Part shown: positions 21,945-29,188 of the stretch, one piece after another | Layout of the letters: every line of letters begins with the position of its first letter | How positions within the stretch are numbered: the first letter of the stretch is position 1 | Assembly (NCBI GenBank): GCA_904420155.1 | Contig: CAJFUH010000040.1 | Span: 1-29,188, forward strand | Length of the DNA: 29,188 nucleotides | Direction: 5' to 3' | Origin: an uncultured Clostridia bacterium | Lineage (GTDB): Bacteria; Bacillota; Clostridia; Oscillospirales; Acutalibacteraceae | The notes under the pieces: model-generated | Told to the model about the DNA's origin: nothing | The model's database searches: none | Seen by the model: the letters and a program-made list of their open reading frames with translations, nothing else | Position numbers and translations under genes: made by a program

Positions 21945-24320
21945 ATGAGGAAAACTGATATCAATCAGTATACGGGAACTCCGATGCCCAACGGGTACCT
22001 GGAGCCTTCCGCCGGATCGGTTGCCTTAACAGCCACAAAACGGACGCTTGCAGTGATCGGAAAGGCGGTTTTAACCGTATTGATGGTCATGCTGGTGACA
22101 GGGATTATCGTAGGGATTTCTATGATTTTTTACATTGCCAGCCTGTCGGGGGAATCCATCGACTACGATCTAAGGGCCGCCAAATTAAACCAGACCAGTT
22201 ATATTTGGGTGATGGATGAAAATGGAGAGTTTCATGAAGACCAGGCCGTTCAGGCGGAAACCAAAAGTGAATGGGTGAATTTTGAGGAAATCCCGGAGGC
22301 CATGAAAAACGCCATCATCGCTATTGAGGACCGCCGTTTTTACGAACACCATGGAGTGGACTGGATCCGCACCGGGGGAGCCATCTTGAATCTGGTGGGA
22401 AACAGGAGCGGAAGCAACTTTGGTGGTTCTACCCTTACTCAGCAGCTGATTAAAAATCTTACCGAGGAAGATGAAGTCAGTCTAACCAGAAAGCTTAAGG
22501 AAATTTTCCGGGCTCTTAATTTTGAGAAACAGTATTCCAAGGACGAGATCCTGGAGACGTATTTGAATGTAGTTAACTTTGGAAGCGGATGTTTGGGCGT
22601 ACAGGCCGCGGCCAACCTCTATTTTGATAAGGATATCCAGGATTGTTCCGTAGCCCAATGCGCTGCGATCGCCGGGATTACCCAGAACCCTTCGGCCTAT
22701 ACGCCGCGGCTACACCCCCAAGCCAATAAAGAGCGGCGGGAAGTGGTGCTGCAAGCCATGCTGGATCAGGGGAAGCTGACCCAGGAGGAATATGACCAGG
22801 CGATGGAGGAATCCGCCACCATGACGTTTGCGGAGCAGGATACTTCCAATATGGTGGACAACCAGGTCATCAATAACTGGTATTATGAAGCCATGTTGGA
22901 AGACGTGGCGGAGGATCTGGCGGGCAAACGGAATATCAGCGTAAATGAAGCCAGCCGGCAGATCCGTACCCAGGGTTTAAAAATTTACTGTGCGATGGAT
23001 CCCAAAGCGCAATCTATTGCGGAAAAAGTAATGACCGATGAATCCAATATGCCCAAAGACACAGACATCCAGTTTGGATATGTGATGGTGGGCTATGACG
23101 GACGAGTTTTGGCCAGCGTAGGACAGCGGGGAGAAAAGGAAGGGAACCTGTGGATGGATTACGCCACCGACGTAGACCGTCAGACCGGTTCCAGTATCAA
23201 GCCAATATCGGTATATGCGCCGGCTCTGGAATCGGGTACAATTCATTATTCTACTGTCATTCCGGACGAACCCATCGTGTGGGATGCGGACGGCGATGGA
23301 CAGCTGGAAAATAACTGGCCGCCCAATGCGGATAAGCAATACCATGGGAATGTAACGGCGGTAGAAGCGCTGAAACATTCTTACAACGCGGTGGCGGCGC
23401 AGATTTTGGTCAACCGCATTAATATGGATATCAGTATCGATTTCTTGCAGAATAAGGTTGGGATTACGTCCCTGAACCGGGAAGAGGATATGCTTCCTTC
23501 CGCTTTGGCCACCGGCGGCGGTAAAAACGGCGTAACGGTACGGGAGATGACGGCGGCTTTCCAAATTTTTGGGAACGGCGGCGTCTATCATAAACCTTAC
23601 ACATACTTCTACGTCAAGGATGACCAGGACAACATCATTCTGGACAACTCCGCCACAGGAGGAACCCAGGCGATCAGTTCTGCCAATTCTACCATTATGC
23701 GGCAGATGCTCTTTACGGTCGTTGAGCCGGGCGGCACGGGGCCCAGGGCGGCTATCAGCGGCACCAAAGTCTTTGGTAAAACGGGTACTACGGATGATAC
23801 TGACAGCTGGTTTATCGGAGGTACCCCTTATGCGGTGGCAGGCGTCTGGGAAGGGCATCCTACTCCAGAGAAAATGTCCTCGTCAGAACGGTCCTATAGC
23901 TTGACGATCTGGAAACTGGTTATGCAGGAATATATCCAGGGACAGGAAAAGAAAGATTATGATTTCGATTCCAATGTCATAACCGAGCAATATTGCGCAG
24001 TGACGGGTCTTCTGGCTGACCCGGAAAAATGTTCAGAGACTTTGACCGGTTACTATACCAGCGGAAATATGCCGGATACTTGTAACGGCGTACACGACCA
24101 AAATCCATCGGACGGCTCTTCCACAGAGCCGCTGGAACCCGTGGAATCGTCCGCTTCTTCCAGGCAGGAGAGTTCTGCGCCGGAATCCTCCCCAATGGAG
24201 TCCAGTTCCGAGCCGGAATCCATACCCAGTTCCGATGTGAGCTCTGATACGCCTTCCTCCGATACAGGCAATTCAGAGGAGCCGGAATCCACACCGGAGA
24301 ACGCTCTGCCTGCGGCGTAA
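21945..24320 (+). CDS. Class A penicillin-binding protein (PBP1A-type transglycosylase/transpeptidase)
   Basis: Bifunctional peptidoglycan synthase of 791 residues. It has a cytoplasmic tail and one membrane helix (about 41-64). The GT51 glycosyltransferase domain (about 100-280) has E128 in IEDRRFYEHHG, GGSTLTQQL and the ETYLNVVNFG block. The transpeptidase domain (about 370-680) has S416-x-x-K419, S479-Y-N and K612-T-G-T. The last 75 residues or so are a low-complexity Ser/Glu/Pro tail outside the catalytic domains. Glycan chains are polymerised and crosslinked on the outer membrane face. A 172-base gap with a divergent BofC-C-like gene lies upstream, and a terminator closes it. Whether it serves vegetative growth or sporulation is not visible. 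Confidence 0.94.
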   Translation: MRKTDINQYTGTPMPNGYLEPSAGSVALTATKRTLAVIGKAVLTVLMVMLVTGIIVGISMIFYIASLSGESIDYDLRAAKLNQTSYIWVMDENGEFHEDQAVQAETKSEWVNFEEIPEAMKNAIIAIEDRRFYEHHGVDWIRTGGAILNLVGNRSGSNFGGSTLTQQLIKNLTEEDEVSLTRKLKEIFRALNFEKQYSKDEILETYLNVVNFGSGCLGVQAAANLYFDKDIQDCSVAQCAAIAGITQNPSAYTPRLHPQANKERREVVLQAMLDQGKLTQEEYDQAMEESATMTFAEQDTSNMVDNQVINNWYYEAMLEDVAEDLAGKRNISVNEASRQIRTQGLKIYCAMDPKAQSIAEKVMTDESNMPKDTDIQFGYVMVGYDGRVLASVGQRGEKEGNLWMDYATDVDRQTGSSIKPISVYAPALESGTIHYSTVIPDEPIVWDADGDGQLENNWPPNADKQYHGNVTAVEALKHSYNAVAAQILVNRINMDISIDFLQNKVGITSLNREEDMLPSALATGGGKNGVTVREMTAAFQIFGNGGVYHKPYTYFYVKDDQDNIILDNSATGGTQAISSANSTIMRQMLFTVVEPGGTGPRAAISGTKVFGKTGTTDDTDSWFIGGTPYAVAGVWEGHPTPEKMSSSERSYSLTIWKLVMQEYIQGQEKKDYDFDSNVITEQYCAVTGLLADPEKCSETLTGYYTSGNMPDTCNGVHDQNPSDGSSTEPLEPVESSASSRQESSAPESSPMESSSEPESIPSSDVSSDTPSSDTGNSEEPESTPENALPAA

Positions 24321-24355
24321 CAGATGATGGTATTGTAAAAGAGAATGGTTAGGAG

Positions 24356-24391
24356 AACAGGGACGTCGTTTCGCTTCGACGTCCCTGTTTT
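24356..24391 (+). terminator. Rho-independent terminator of the PBP gene
   Basis: AACAGGGACGTCG (24356-24368) pairs perfectly with CGACGTCCCTGTT (24377-24389), 8-base loop, then TTTT overlapping the stem end. Confidence 0.9.
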
Positions 24392-24530
24392 GATAAGATA
24401 TACAGTTTTTTCTTACTTATATTTGCTTTTTTGTCCATAAACTTGCATAATTCTTTTAAGAGTGTTTTTTTATCAATAATGAAAAGAATAAAATGAAAAC
24501 CAGAGTAAATGAAAGATATTAGGAGATAAA

Positions 24531-24551
24531 TTTATATAATCGTTATATAAA
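24531..24551. repeat. AT-only inverted repeat upstream of the ACT-hom-thrB-lysC operon
   Basis: TTTATATAA (24531-24539), spacer TCG, TTATATAAA (24543-24551): 9-base arms, perfect. It sits about 25 bases upstream of the candidate -35 of the operon. It loosely resembles a 7-1-7 Fur/PerR box, but several positions disagree. The remainder of 24392-24575 is AT-rich with no gene. Confidence 0.5.
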
Positions 24552-24575
24552 TAAAAATATGGCAAAATATGACGT

Positions 24576-24604
24576 TTGATCGGTAACAGAAAGAATGATA
24601 GACT
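24576..24604 (+). promoter_or_regulatory. Possible promoter of the threonine-branch operon
   Basis: TTGATC (24576-24581), 17 bases, TAGACT (24599-24604). Each hexamer matches 4 of 6 positions. No T-box or amino-acid riboswitch is apparent between it and the first gene. Confidence 0.4.
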
Positions 24605-24645
24605 GTATTCCGTAGCAAAACAGCAGTGTGTGGGAGGTGGACTGT

Positions 24646-25086
24646 TTGCAAAATACCAGAATGCTGTTGGTGGATTCCCAGGCGTTGCCCGATGTTTTTC
24701 GGAGGGTGGTAGAAGCCAAGCAGTATCTGCTTTCCGGAGAGGCTTCCAATACTTCAGAGGCGGCCCGGAAAGCCGGCATCTCACGCAGCGCGTTTTATAA
24801 ATATAAAGATGCGGTGTATCCGTATCAGGATAAAGGTCCTAGTAAGCTGATTACCATTCATGCGGTGCTGCACGACCGGCCGGGGGTATTGATGGCTTTG
24901 ATCTCCGCTTTTTATGATGCGGGGGCCAATATTCTGACGGTCAATCAGAATATCCCTGTGATGGGAGCGGCGCTGGTGTCCATTTCGGCCCGTGTGGATG
25001 GGATGAAAATGACCATGGATCAGCTGCTTACGTCTTTGCGGACAATAGAAGGGGTTCAACGAATTGAGAATATTACTGGAGAATGA
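24646..25086 (+). CDS. HTH-ACT domain protein (PheB/UPF0735-like)
   Basis: 146 residues. The first half (about 1-60) has a helix-turn-helix-like segment, SNTSEAARKAGISRSAFYKY, typical of the PheB group. The second half (about 68-142) is an ACT domain, the small fold that binds amino acids in regulators of amino-acid metabolism: ITIHAVLHDRPGVLMAL and ILTVNQNIPVMGAA. In several Firmicutes such a gene precedes hom or pheA; its exact activity is not settled. It heads an operon with hom (23-base gap), thrB and lysC, so sensing threonine or a related amino acid is a fair guess. The start is TTG at 24646, 8 bases after GGGAGG (24632-24637); the GTG at 24628 would begin upstream of that site. Confidence 0.85.
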   Translation: MQNTRMLLVDSQALPDVFRRVVEAKQYLLSGEASNTSEAARKAGISRSAFYKYKDAVYPYQDKGPSKLITIHAVLHDRPGVLMALISAFYDAGANILTVNQNIPVMGAALVSISARVDGMKMTMDQLLTSLRTIEGVQRIENITGE

Positions 25087-25109
25087 ATCAGGGAGAGGTG
25101 TATTAGCCA

Positions 25110-26357
25110 ATGGTTAAAGTAGCAATTTTAGGATATGGAGTGGTTGGCTCCGGCGTAGCGGAAGTATTGGCAAACCATTTGGAGAGCATTGCAAAGCGCG
25201 CCAAGGAAGAGATCCGTATCAAATATATTTTGGATATCCGGGATTTTCCGGACAGCCCCTTTGCCGACCGGTTCACCAAGTCGTTTGATCAGATTGTAAA
25301 CGATCCGGAAGTGCAAGTCGTTGCGGAAGTGATGGGAGGACTGGACCCCGCTTTCGATTATGTCAAACGCTGCCTGCTGGCCGGCAAGAGCGTTGTCACC
25401 TCCAATAAAGAGCTGGTGGCGGCCAAGGGCGCGGAATTGCTGAAAATTGCACAGGAAAAGAATGTGAATTTCCTATTTGAGGCCAGCGTAGGCGGCGGTA
25501 TCCCGATTATCCGTCCCATCAGCCAGTGTTTGGCCGCCAATGATGTGATTGAAATCGCCGGTATTCTCAACGGCACTACCAATTTTATCCTGACCAAAAT
25601 GATCCGGGAACAGATGAGCTTTGAAGACGCGCTGGCTTTGGCCCAGAAGCTGGGGTATGCGGAGCGTAATCCCGCCGCCGATATCGAAGGGCACGACGCT
25701 TGCCGGAAAATTTGTATCCTTTCCTCGCTGGCGTATGGCAAGCATGTCTATCCGGAGCAGGTACACACCGAGGGGATCACCAAGATTACCTTACAGGATG
25801 TGGAGTACGCCGCGTCCTGGGGAGGCGTCATCAAGCTGATCGGCCAGGTAAAGAAACTGGATGACGGCCGGATCGATGTGGTGGTGGCCCCCATGTTTAT
25901 TGAGGAGAACAGCCAGCTGGCCAACGTGGACGATGTGTTCAACGGTATTTTGGTCCGTGGGGACGCCACGGGCGACGTGGTATTCTACGGAAAAGGAGCG
26001 GGCAAGCTGCCCACCGCCAGCGCCGTGGTTGCGGATATCATCGATTGTGTCAAACATTTCAAAGCGAGAAAATATCTCTATTGGGAAGACGGCGCGGAAC
26101 AATATGTCCTGCCTTATGAGGACAGCGTAGTTTCCATGTACATCCGGGGGCATGCCCAGGATGTGGACGCCGCAGCGGAGAAAGCAGGGGATCTATTTGG
26201 CAAGATTCGCCGCCTGTATCGCGACGGTGCGGACGAACAGGAATTTGCCTTTGTCACCACGCAGGAAATGAAGGTCCGGGAAATTCAGGAAAAAGTGGAA
26301 GCGCTGCAAAAATCCGGCGTGAGCGTGGATTCTATGATACGCGTAAGCGATTTATAA
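25110..26357 (+). CDS. hom: Homoserine dehydrogenase
   Basis: Reduces aspartate semialdehyde to homoserine with NAD(P)H, the entry to threonine and methionine. It has 415 residues: a nucleotide-binding GYGVVGSGV at 8-16, VTSNKELVAAKG, ILNGTTNFILTKM, and the catalytic-domain block AERNPAADIEGHDACRK. The C-terminal 80 residues look like the ACT regulatory domain (from about 340, SVVSMYIRGHAQD onwards), a known site of threonine feedback in Gram-positive enzymes. It is separated by 18 bases from thrB. The ATG at 25110 is preceded by GGGAGAGGTG. No kinase fusion is present; aspartokinase is encoded separately two genes downstream. Confidence 0.96.
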   Translation: MVKVAILGYGVVGSGVAEVLANHLESIAKRAKEEIRIKYILDIRDFPDSPFADRFTKSFDQIVNDPEVQVVAEVMGGLDPAFDYVKRCLLAGKSVVTSNKELVAAKGAELLKIAQEKNVNFLFEASVGGGIPIIRPISQCLAANDVIEIAGILNGTTNFILTKMIREQMSFEDALALAQKLGYAERNPAADIEGHDACRKICILSSLAYGKHVYPEQVHTEGITKITLQDVEYAASWGGVIKLIGQVKKLDDGRIDVVVAPMFIEENSQLANVDDVFNGILVRGDATGDVVFYGKGAGKLPTASAVVADIIDCVKHFKARKYLYWEDGAEQYVLPYEDSVVSMYIRGHAQDVDAAAEKAGDLFGKIRRLYRDGADEQEFAFVTTQEMKVREIQEKVEALQKSGVSVDSMIRVSDL

Positions 26358-26375
26358 AAAGGAGTCCGGCCCATC

Positions 26376-27272
26376 ATGATACGCATACAAGTACCAGCGA
26401 CCAGCGCCAACTTGGGTTCTGGTTTTGATTCGTTAGGCATCGCGTTAACCATGCACAATCAAGTCTGGATGGAGGAATACGACGGGATCGATATCCGATC
26501 CCGGGATGGAATTCAGGTTCCCACCGATGAAAAGAACCTGATCTACTGGTCCGCCAAACGGCTGTATGAAGAGTGCGGGAAACAGCTGCCTGGTTTAAAA
26601 ATTGAACAGCAAAGCGATATCCCGATGGCAAGGGGATTGGGGAGCAGTTCCGCCTGTATTGTGGCGGGACTGATGGGAGCGAACCGCTTTTTGGGCAACC
26701 CGCTGACCTTGCAGGATATGGTCAACCTGGCCTGCCAAATTGAGGGGCATCCGGATAACACCACCCCCGCTCTGACAGGCGGATTGGTGGCCTCCGCTAT
26801 GGAAGCGGGAAAAGTGCACAGCGTAACGGTTCCGGTTTCTGAAAAAATCCGCTTTGCGGCGTTGATTCCGCCTTTTGAGCTGAAAACGGAGGTGGCGCGC
26901 GGCGTCCTTCCGGAGAGCTATAGCCGGGAAGACGCGGTATATAATCTTTCCCGCTCCGCTTTGATGACGGCGGCGCTGTTCTCTGGAAGTTTGGAGAATT
27001 TACGGGTGGCCGTACAGGATAGGCTGCATCAGCCCTATCGCCAGCCCTTTATTCCCGATATGGAAACCGTATTCCGCCTCAGCTATGAATTGGGGTCCTA
27101 CGGCACCTACATCAGCGGGGCGGGCCCAACCCTGATTTCCATTGTGGATGACGAGGGAGCCGGCAATTTTGAAAAATATGCCGTCGCACATCTGGAAGAA
27201 AAGGATATCAGCGGCTGGAGGCTGGAGATCTTACAATCGGATTCCGCTGGGGCCGCCATATATATCGATTAA
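26376..27272 (+). CDS. thrB: Homoserine kinase
   Basis: GHMP-family kinase of 298 residues that phosphorylates homoserine to O-phosphohomoserine. The N-terminal PATSANLGSGFDSLGIAL block and the phosphate-binding loop PMARGLGSSSACIVAG (about 85-100) are characteristic, and ISGAGPTLISI near the C-terminus is the third GHMP motif. AAAGGAG lies in front of the ATG. The next step, threonine synthase (thrC), is not in the window; lysC follows instead. Confidence 0.95.
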   Translation: MIRIQVPATSANLGSGFDSLGIALTMHNQVWMEEYDGIDIRSRDGIQVPTDEKNLIYWSAKRLYEECGKQLPGLKIEQQSDIPMARGLGSSSACIVAGLMGANRFLGNPLTLQDMVNLACQIEGHPDNTTPALTGGLVASAMEAGKVHSVTVPVSEKIRFAALIPPFELKTEVARGVLPESYSREDAVYNLSRSALMTAALFSGSLENLRVAVQDRLHQPYRQPFIPDMETVFRLSYELGSYGTYISGAGPTLISIVDDEGAGNFEKYAVAHLEEKDISGWRLEILQSDSAGAAIYID

Positions 27273-27297
27273 TTTGTAATGGAGGGGTATATTCCTT

Positions 27298-28515
27298 ATG
27301 AGCCTAATCGTTCAGAAATTTGGAGGAAGTTCCGTCGCCAATGCCGAACGTGTATTTAATGTAGCCAATATTATCACCAGCAAATACAAAGAAGGCAACG
27401 ATGTTGTAGTAGTGGTTTCCGCGCAAGGGGATACCACGGATGATTTTATAGAGAAGGCTAACGAGATCAATCCGGAACCTTCTAAGAGGGAAATGGATGT
27501 TTTGCTTTCCGCCGGCGAGCAAATATCCATGTCCTTATTGGCAATGGCCATTGAAAAATTGGGGTTTCCCGTGGTATCCTTGACCGGTTGGCAGGCGGGC
27601 TTTAGAACCTCTTCCGTGTATGGAAATGCACGGATTAAGCGTATCCATTGCGACCGTATCCGCAAGGAGTTGGACAAAAAGAATATTGTGATCGTAGCGG
27701 GATTCCAGGGATTAAACCGCTTTGACGATATCACCACCTTGGGCCGCGGCGGTTCCGATACCAGCGCGGTAGCTATTGCGTCCGCTATGCATGCGGATCT
27801 ATGCCAGATTTACACGGATGTAGAGGGCGTGTTTACAGCGGATCCCAGAAAGGTAAAAGACGCCAGGAAACTCAGTGAAATTTCTTACGACGAGATGTTA
27901 GAGCTGGCAACCTTGGGGGCGCAGGTGCTTAACAACCGTTCGGTAGAAATGGCAAAGAAGTATAATATTGAGTTAGAGGTACTGTCCAGCTTGACCAAAA
28001 AGCCGGGTACTATTGTGAAGGAGGCAGCAAAAATGGAAAAAATGTTGATCAGCGGTGTGGCAAAGGATAACAATGTAGCGAGAATCTCTATTATCGGCGT
28101 GCCGGACCGTCCGGGTCTGGCCTTTAAGATTTTTTCCAAACTGGCGGCGAAGGATGTCAATGTGGATATTATTCTGCAATCCATCGGCCGTGACGGGACA
28201 AAGGATATCTCCTTTACTGTGATTAAGGACCGCGCCAAAGACGCCGTACAGATGCTCAAGGAATATGCGGACGTATTGGGTGCTGCCGATGTGGTGTATG
28301 ATGAGAATGTGGCCAAGGTTTCCATTGTGGGAGCGGGCATGGAAACCCATCCCGGCATTGCGGCGGATATGTTTGAGGCTTTGTATGACGCTCAGATCAA
28401 TATCCAGATGATCGCTACCAGCGAAATCAAGATTTCGGTATTGATTGACGCGAAAGATGCGGATTCCGCGGTTTCTGCGATCCATAATAAATTCTTTAGT
28501 GTGGTAAATGAATAA
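27298..28515 (+). CDS. lysC: Aspartokinase (class II, LysC type)
   Basis: Phosphorylates aspartate, the first step to lysine, threonine and methionine. It has 405 residues: a kinase domain (about 1-235) with KFGGSSVA at the N-terminus and TLGRGGSDTSAVAIA, then two ACT domains (about 255-330 and 340-405). The length and two-ACT layout match the Bacillus aspartokinase II family, where the gene makes a full alpha chain and a shorter beta chain from an internal start. Such a start is present here (see 28018-28035). ATG 27298 follows GGAGGGG. It is the last gene of the ACT-hom-thrB-lysC set, with a terminator 30 bases after the stop. Feedback effector (lysine, threonine or both) cannot be read. 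Confidence 0.96.
   Translation: MSLIVQKFGGSSVANAERVFNVANIITSKYKEGNDVVVVVSAQGDTTDDFIEKANEINPEPSKREMDVLLSAGEQISMSLLAMAIEKLGFPVVSLTGWQAGFRTSSVYGNARIKRIHCDRIRKELDKKNIVIVAGFQGLNRFDDITTLGRGGSDTSAVAIASAMHADLCQIYTDVEGVFTADPRKVKDARKLSEISYDEMLELATLGAQVLNNRSVEMAKKYNIELEVLSSLTKKPGTIVKEAAKMEKMLISGVAKDNNVARISIIGVPDRPGLAFKIFSKLAAKDVNVDIILQSIGRDGTKDISFTVIKDRAKDAVQMLKEYADVLGAADVVYDENVAKVSIVGAGMETHPGIAADMFEALYDAQINIQMIATSEIKISVLIDAKDADSAVSAIHNKFFSVVNE
28018..28035 (+). promoter_or_regulatory. lysC: Internal ribosome binding site and in-frame ATG for the LysC beta subunit
   Basis: A perfect AAGGAGG (28018-28024) lies 8 bases before an ATG (28033-28035) in the lysC frame. It is codon 246, right at the join between kinase and ACT domains. 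Translation from here to 28515 would give a 160-residue two-ACT protein. This matches the known alpha2-beta2 arrangement of Bacillus LysC. Confidence 0.82.
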
Positions 28516-28544
28516 GATTTTCTTCATAGAAAAATAAAAAGCGC

Positions 28545-28581
28545 AAAGGACAGGGCGGCAAAAAGCGGCCCTGTCCTTTTT
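28545..28581 (+). terminator. Rho-independent terminator of the hom-thrB-lysC operon
   Basis: AAAGGACAGGGC (28545-28556) pairs with GCCCTGTCCTTT (28568-28579), followed by more T to 28581. Between here and 28826 I see only the short ORF at 28667 and no firm promoter. Confidence 0.9.
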
Positions 28582-28666
28582 CTATCAGGAGCTGGTTTGA
28601 TCCATTTTTAAAAGTTCCCTTTGGTGGCGGAGAGGTCCTATTTCTCATAAAATAGAAGGGGGATTT

Positions 28667-28783
28667 ATGAATCTTGCTTTAAGAAAGAGATTTTCTTCTA
28701 TGGATGATCGCTTTTATGGGAAAAGATATTGTCATAAGAAAGCTATTAAAAAAATCCTTTTATTGATAATAGGGCCTATGTGA
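28667..28783 (+). CDS. Possible 38-residue basic peptide
   Basis: An ATG at 28667 behind GAAGGGGGA (28655-28663) opens a 38-codon frame ending in TGA at 28781. The peptide is strongly basic (KRYCHKKAIKK) and ends in a hydrophobic stretch (ILLLIIGPM), a profile seen in small membrane-active peptides. It resembles nothing I know, and a frame of this size can occur by chance in AT-rich DNA. It lies between the lysC terminator and the last gene. Confidence 0.22.
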   Translation: MNLALRKRFSSMDDRFYGKRYCHKKAIKKILLLIIGPM

Positions 28784-28826
28784 ATCCGGAAAATCGTCTG
28801 AATCCATTTAAAAGGAGAGTGTAAAA

Positions 28827-29188
28827 ATGCAAATCAGCGAGTTTGAAGAACATGGGTACCGCATAGTCTTAGTGATTCACGACTATGTCAAAATGCAGGT
28901 ATGCGAGTTCGGGGAGTGGGGCCGCCCCACAGTTTTATACATCAGCGAAAAACAGGATAAAAACGCACTGCGTTCTCAGCTAAGCTGTTGGAAGGACGAT
29001 TTCCATATGGTAGTTCCGGTATTTCACAATAAAAAGGGAGGTTCCTATTCCGTAAAGGAAAGGGCGGAGCTGATCGCTCAATATATGAAATTCCGCTATG
29101 ATGGAAACGTGTATGCTATCTGCGGGTTCGAGAGCAGTTGGGAAGTCGTTGAGCAGCTTTTGAGACAATCAAAAATTGTTTCCCAAAA
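28827..29188 (+). CDS. Unrecognised gene, cut by the window end
   Basis: An ATG at 28827 with AAAGGAGAG (28811-28818) 8 bases upstream opens a frame of 120 complete codons without a stop up to the last base, so the 3' part is missing. The visible part begins MQISEFEEHGYRIVLVIHDY, has no signal peptide or membrane helix, and is a mix of charged and aromatic residues (EFGEWGRPTVLY, CWKDDFHMVVPVFH). I cannot place it in a family. The good ribosome binding site and the long open frame in an otherwise stop-rich region support a real gene. No clear promoter is seen; GATAAT at 28765-28770 lacks a good -35. Confidence 0.7.
   Translation, partial: MQISEFEEHGYRIVLVIHDYVKMQVCEFGEWGRPTVLYISEKQDKNALRSQLSCWKDDFHMVVPVFHNKKGGSYSVKERAELIAQYMKFRYDGNVYAICGFESSWEVVEQLLRQSKIVSQ

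Overview
The window is a chromosomal core-gene segment from a spore-forming Gram-positive anaerobe, most likely a clostridium of the Oscillospiraceae/Ruminococcaceae type. This is an inference from four things: strong AAGGAGG-type ribosome binding sites, frequent TTG/GTG starts, an alpha/beta-type small acid-soluble spore protein (SASP), and Firmicutes gene orders (dnaE-pfkA; fabT-fabH-acpP-fabD-fabG-fabF-accB-fabZ-accC-accD-accA; ACT-hom-thrB-lysC). I see no rRNA, tRNA, CRISPR array, insertion sequence or phage gene. Layout from left to right: (1) 1-4740 holds dnaE (replicative polymerase III alpha) and pfkA (phosphofructokinase), the latter with its own promoter and a strong terminator. (2) 4860-7725 holds three metabolic genes: a ZIP-family metal transporter, an aldo/keto reductase with a ferredoxin-like tail, and a DUF1893 protein. 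(3) 7765-17018 is the complete type II fatty-acid elongation and acetyl-CoA carboxylase cluster, except that no enoyl-ACP reductase is present. It starts with a consensus promoter overlapped by a FabT-like palindrome, and its first gene is the MarR/FabT-type repressor. A 419-base gap before accDA holds a large terminator hairpin and two candidate promoters, so accDA may be controlled separately. (4) 17065-19994 holds a small SdpI-like membrane protein convergent with ilvD. ilvD lies behind a GntR/FCD regulator on the minus strand. Sites matching the FadR-subfamily operator pattern sit at the ilvD promoter and in the divergent promoter region of the regulator. (5) 20090-24391 holds an unrecognised conserved-looking protein, the SASP, a membrane-anchored BofC-C-like protein (minus strand) and a divergent class A penicillin-binding protein. 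This stretch leans towards the cell envelope and spores. (6) 24576-28581 is an aspartate-family operon: a PheB-like HTH-ACT protein, homoserine dehydrogenase, homoserine kinase and aspartokinase. The aspartokinase gene has a perfect internal ribosome binding site and in-frame ATG for a separate regulatory beta subunit. (7) 28582-29188 holds a possible 38-residue basic peptide ORF and an unrecognised gene cut by the window end. How the genes work together: accABCD make malonyl-CoA, fabD loads it on AcpP, fabH starts chains, and fabF/fabG/fabZ elongate them. The last reduction of each cycle must come from an enzyme encoded elsewhere. lysC, hom and thrB take aspartate to phosphohomoserine; threonine synthase is not in the window. 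ilvD supplies the dehydratase step of branched-chain amino acids. I did not find a clear multi-gene system of a new kind. The most interesting signals are regulatory: the accDA leader, the fab leader hairpin, the FCD operators, the internal lysC start and an AT-only inverted repeat upstream of the threonine operon.
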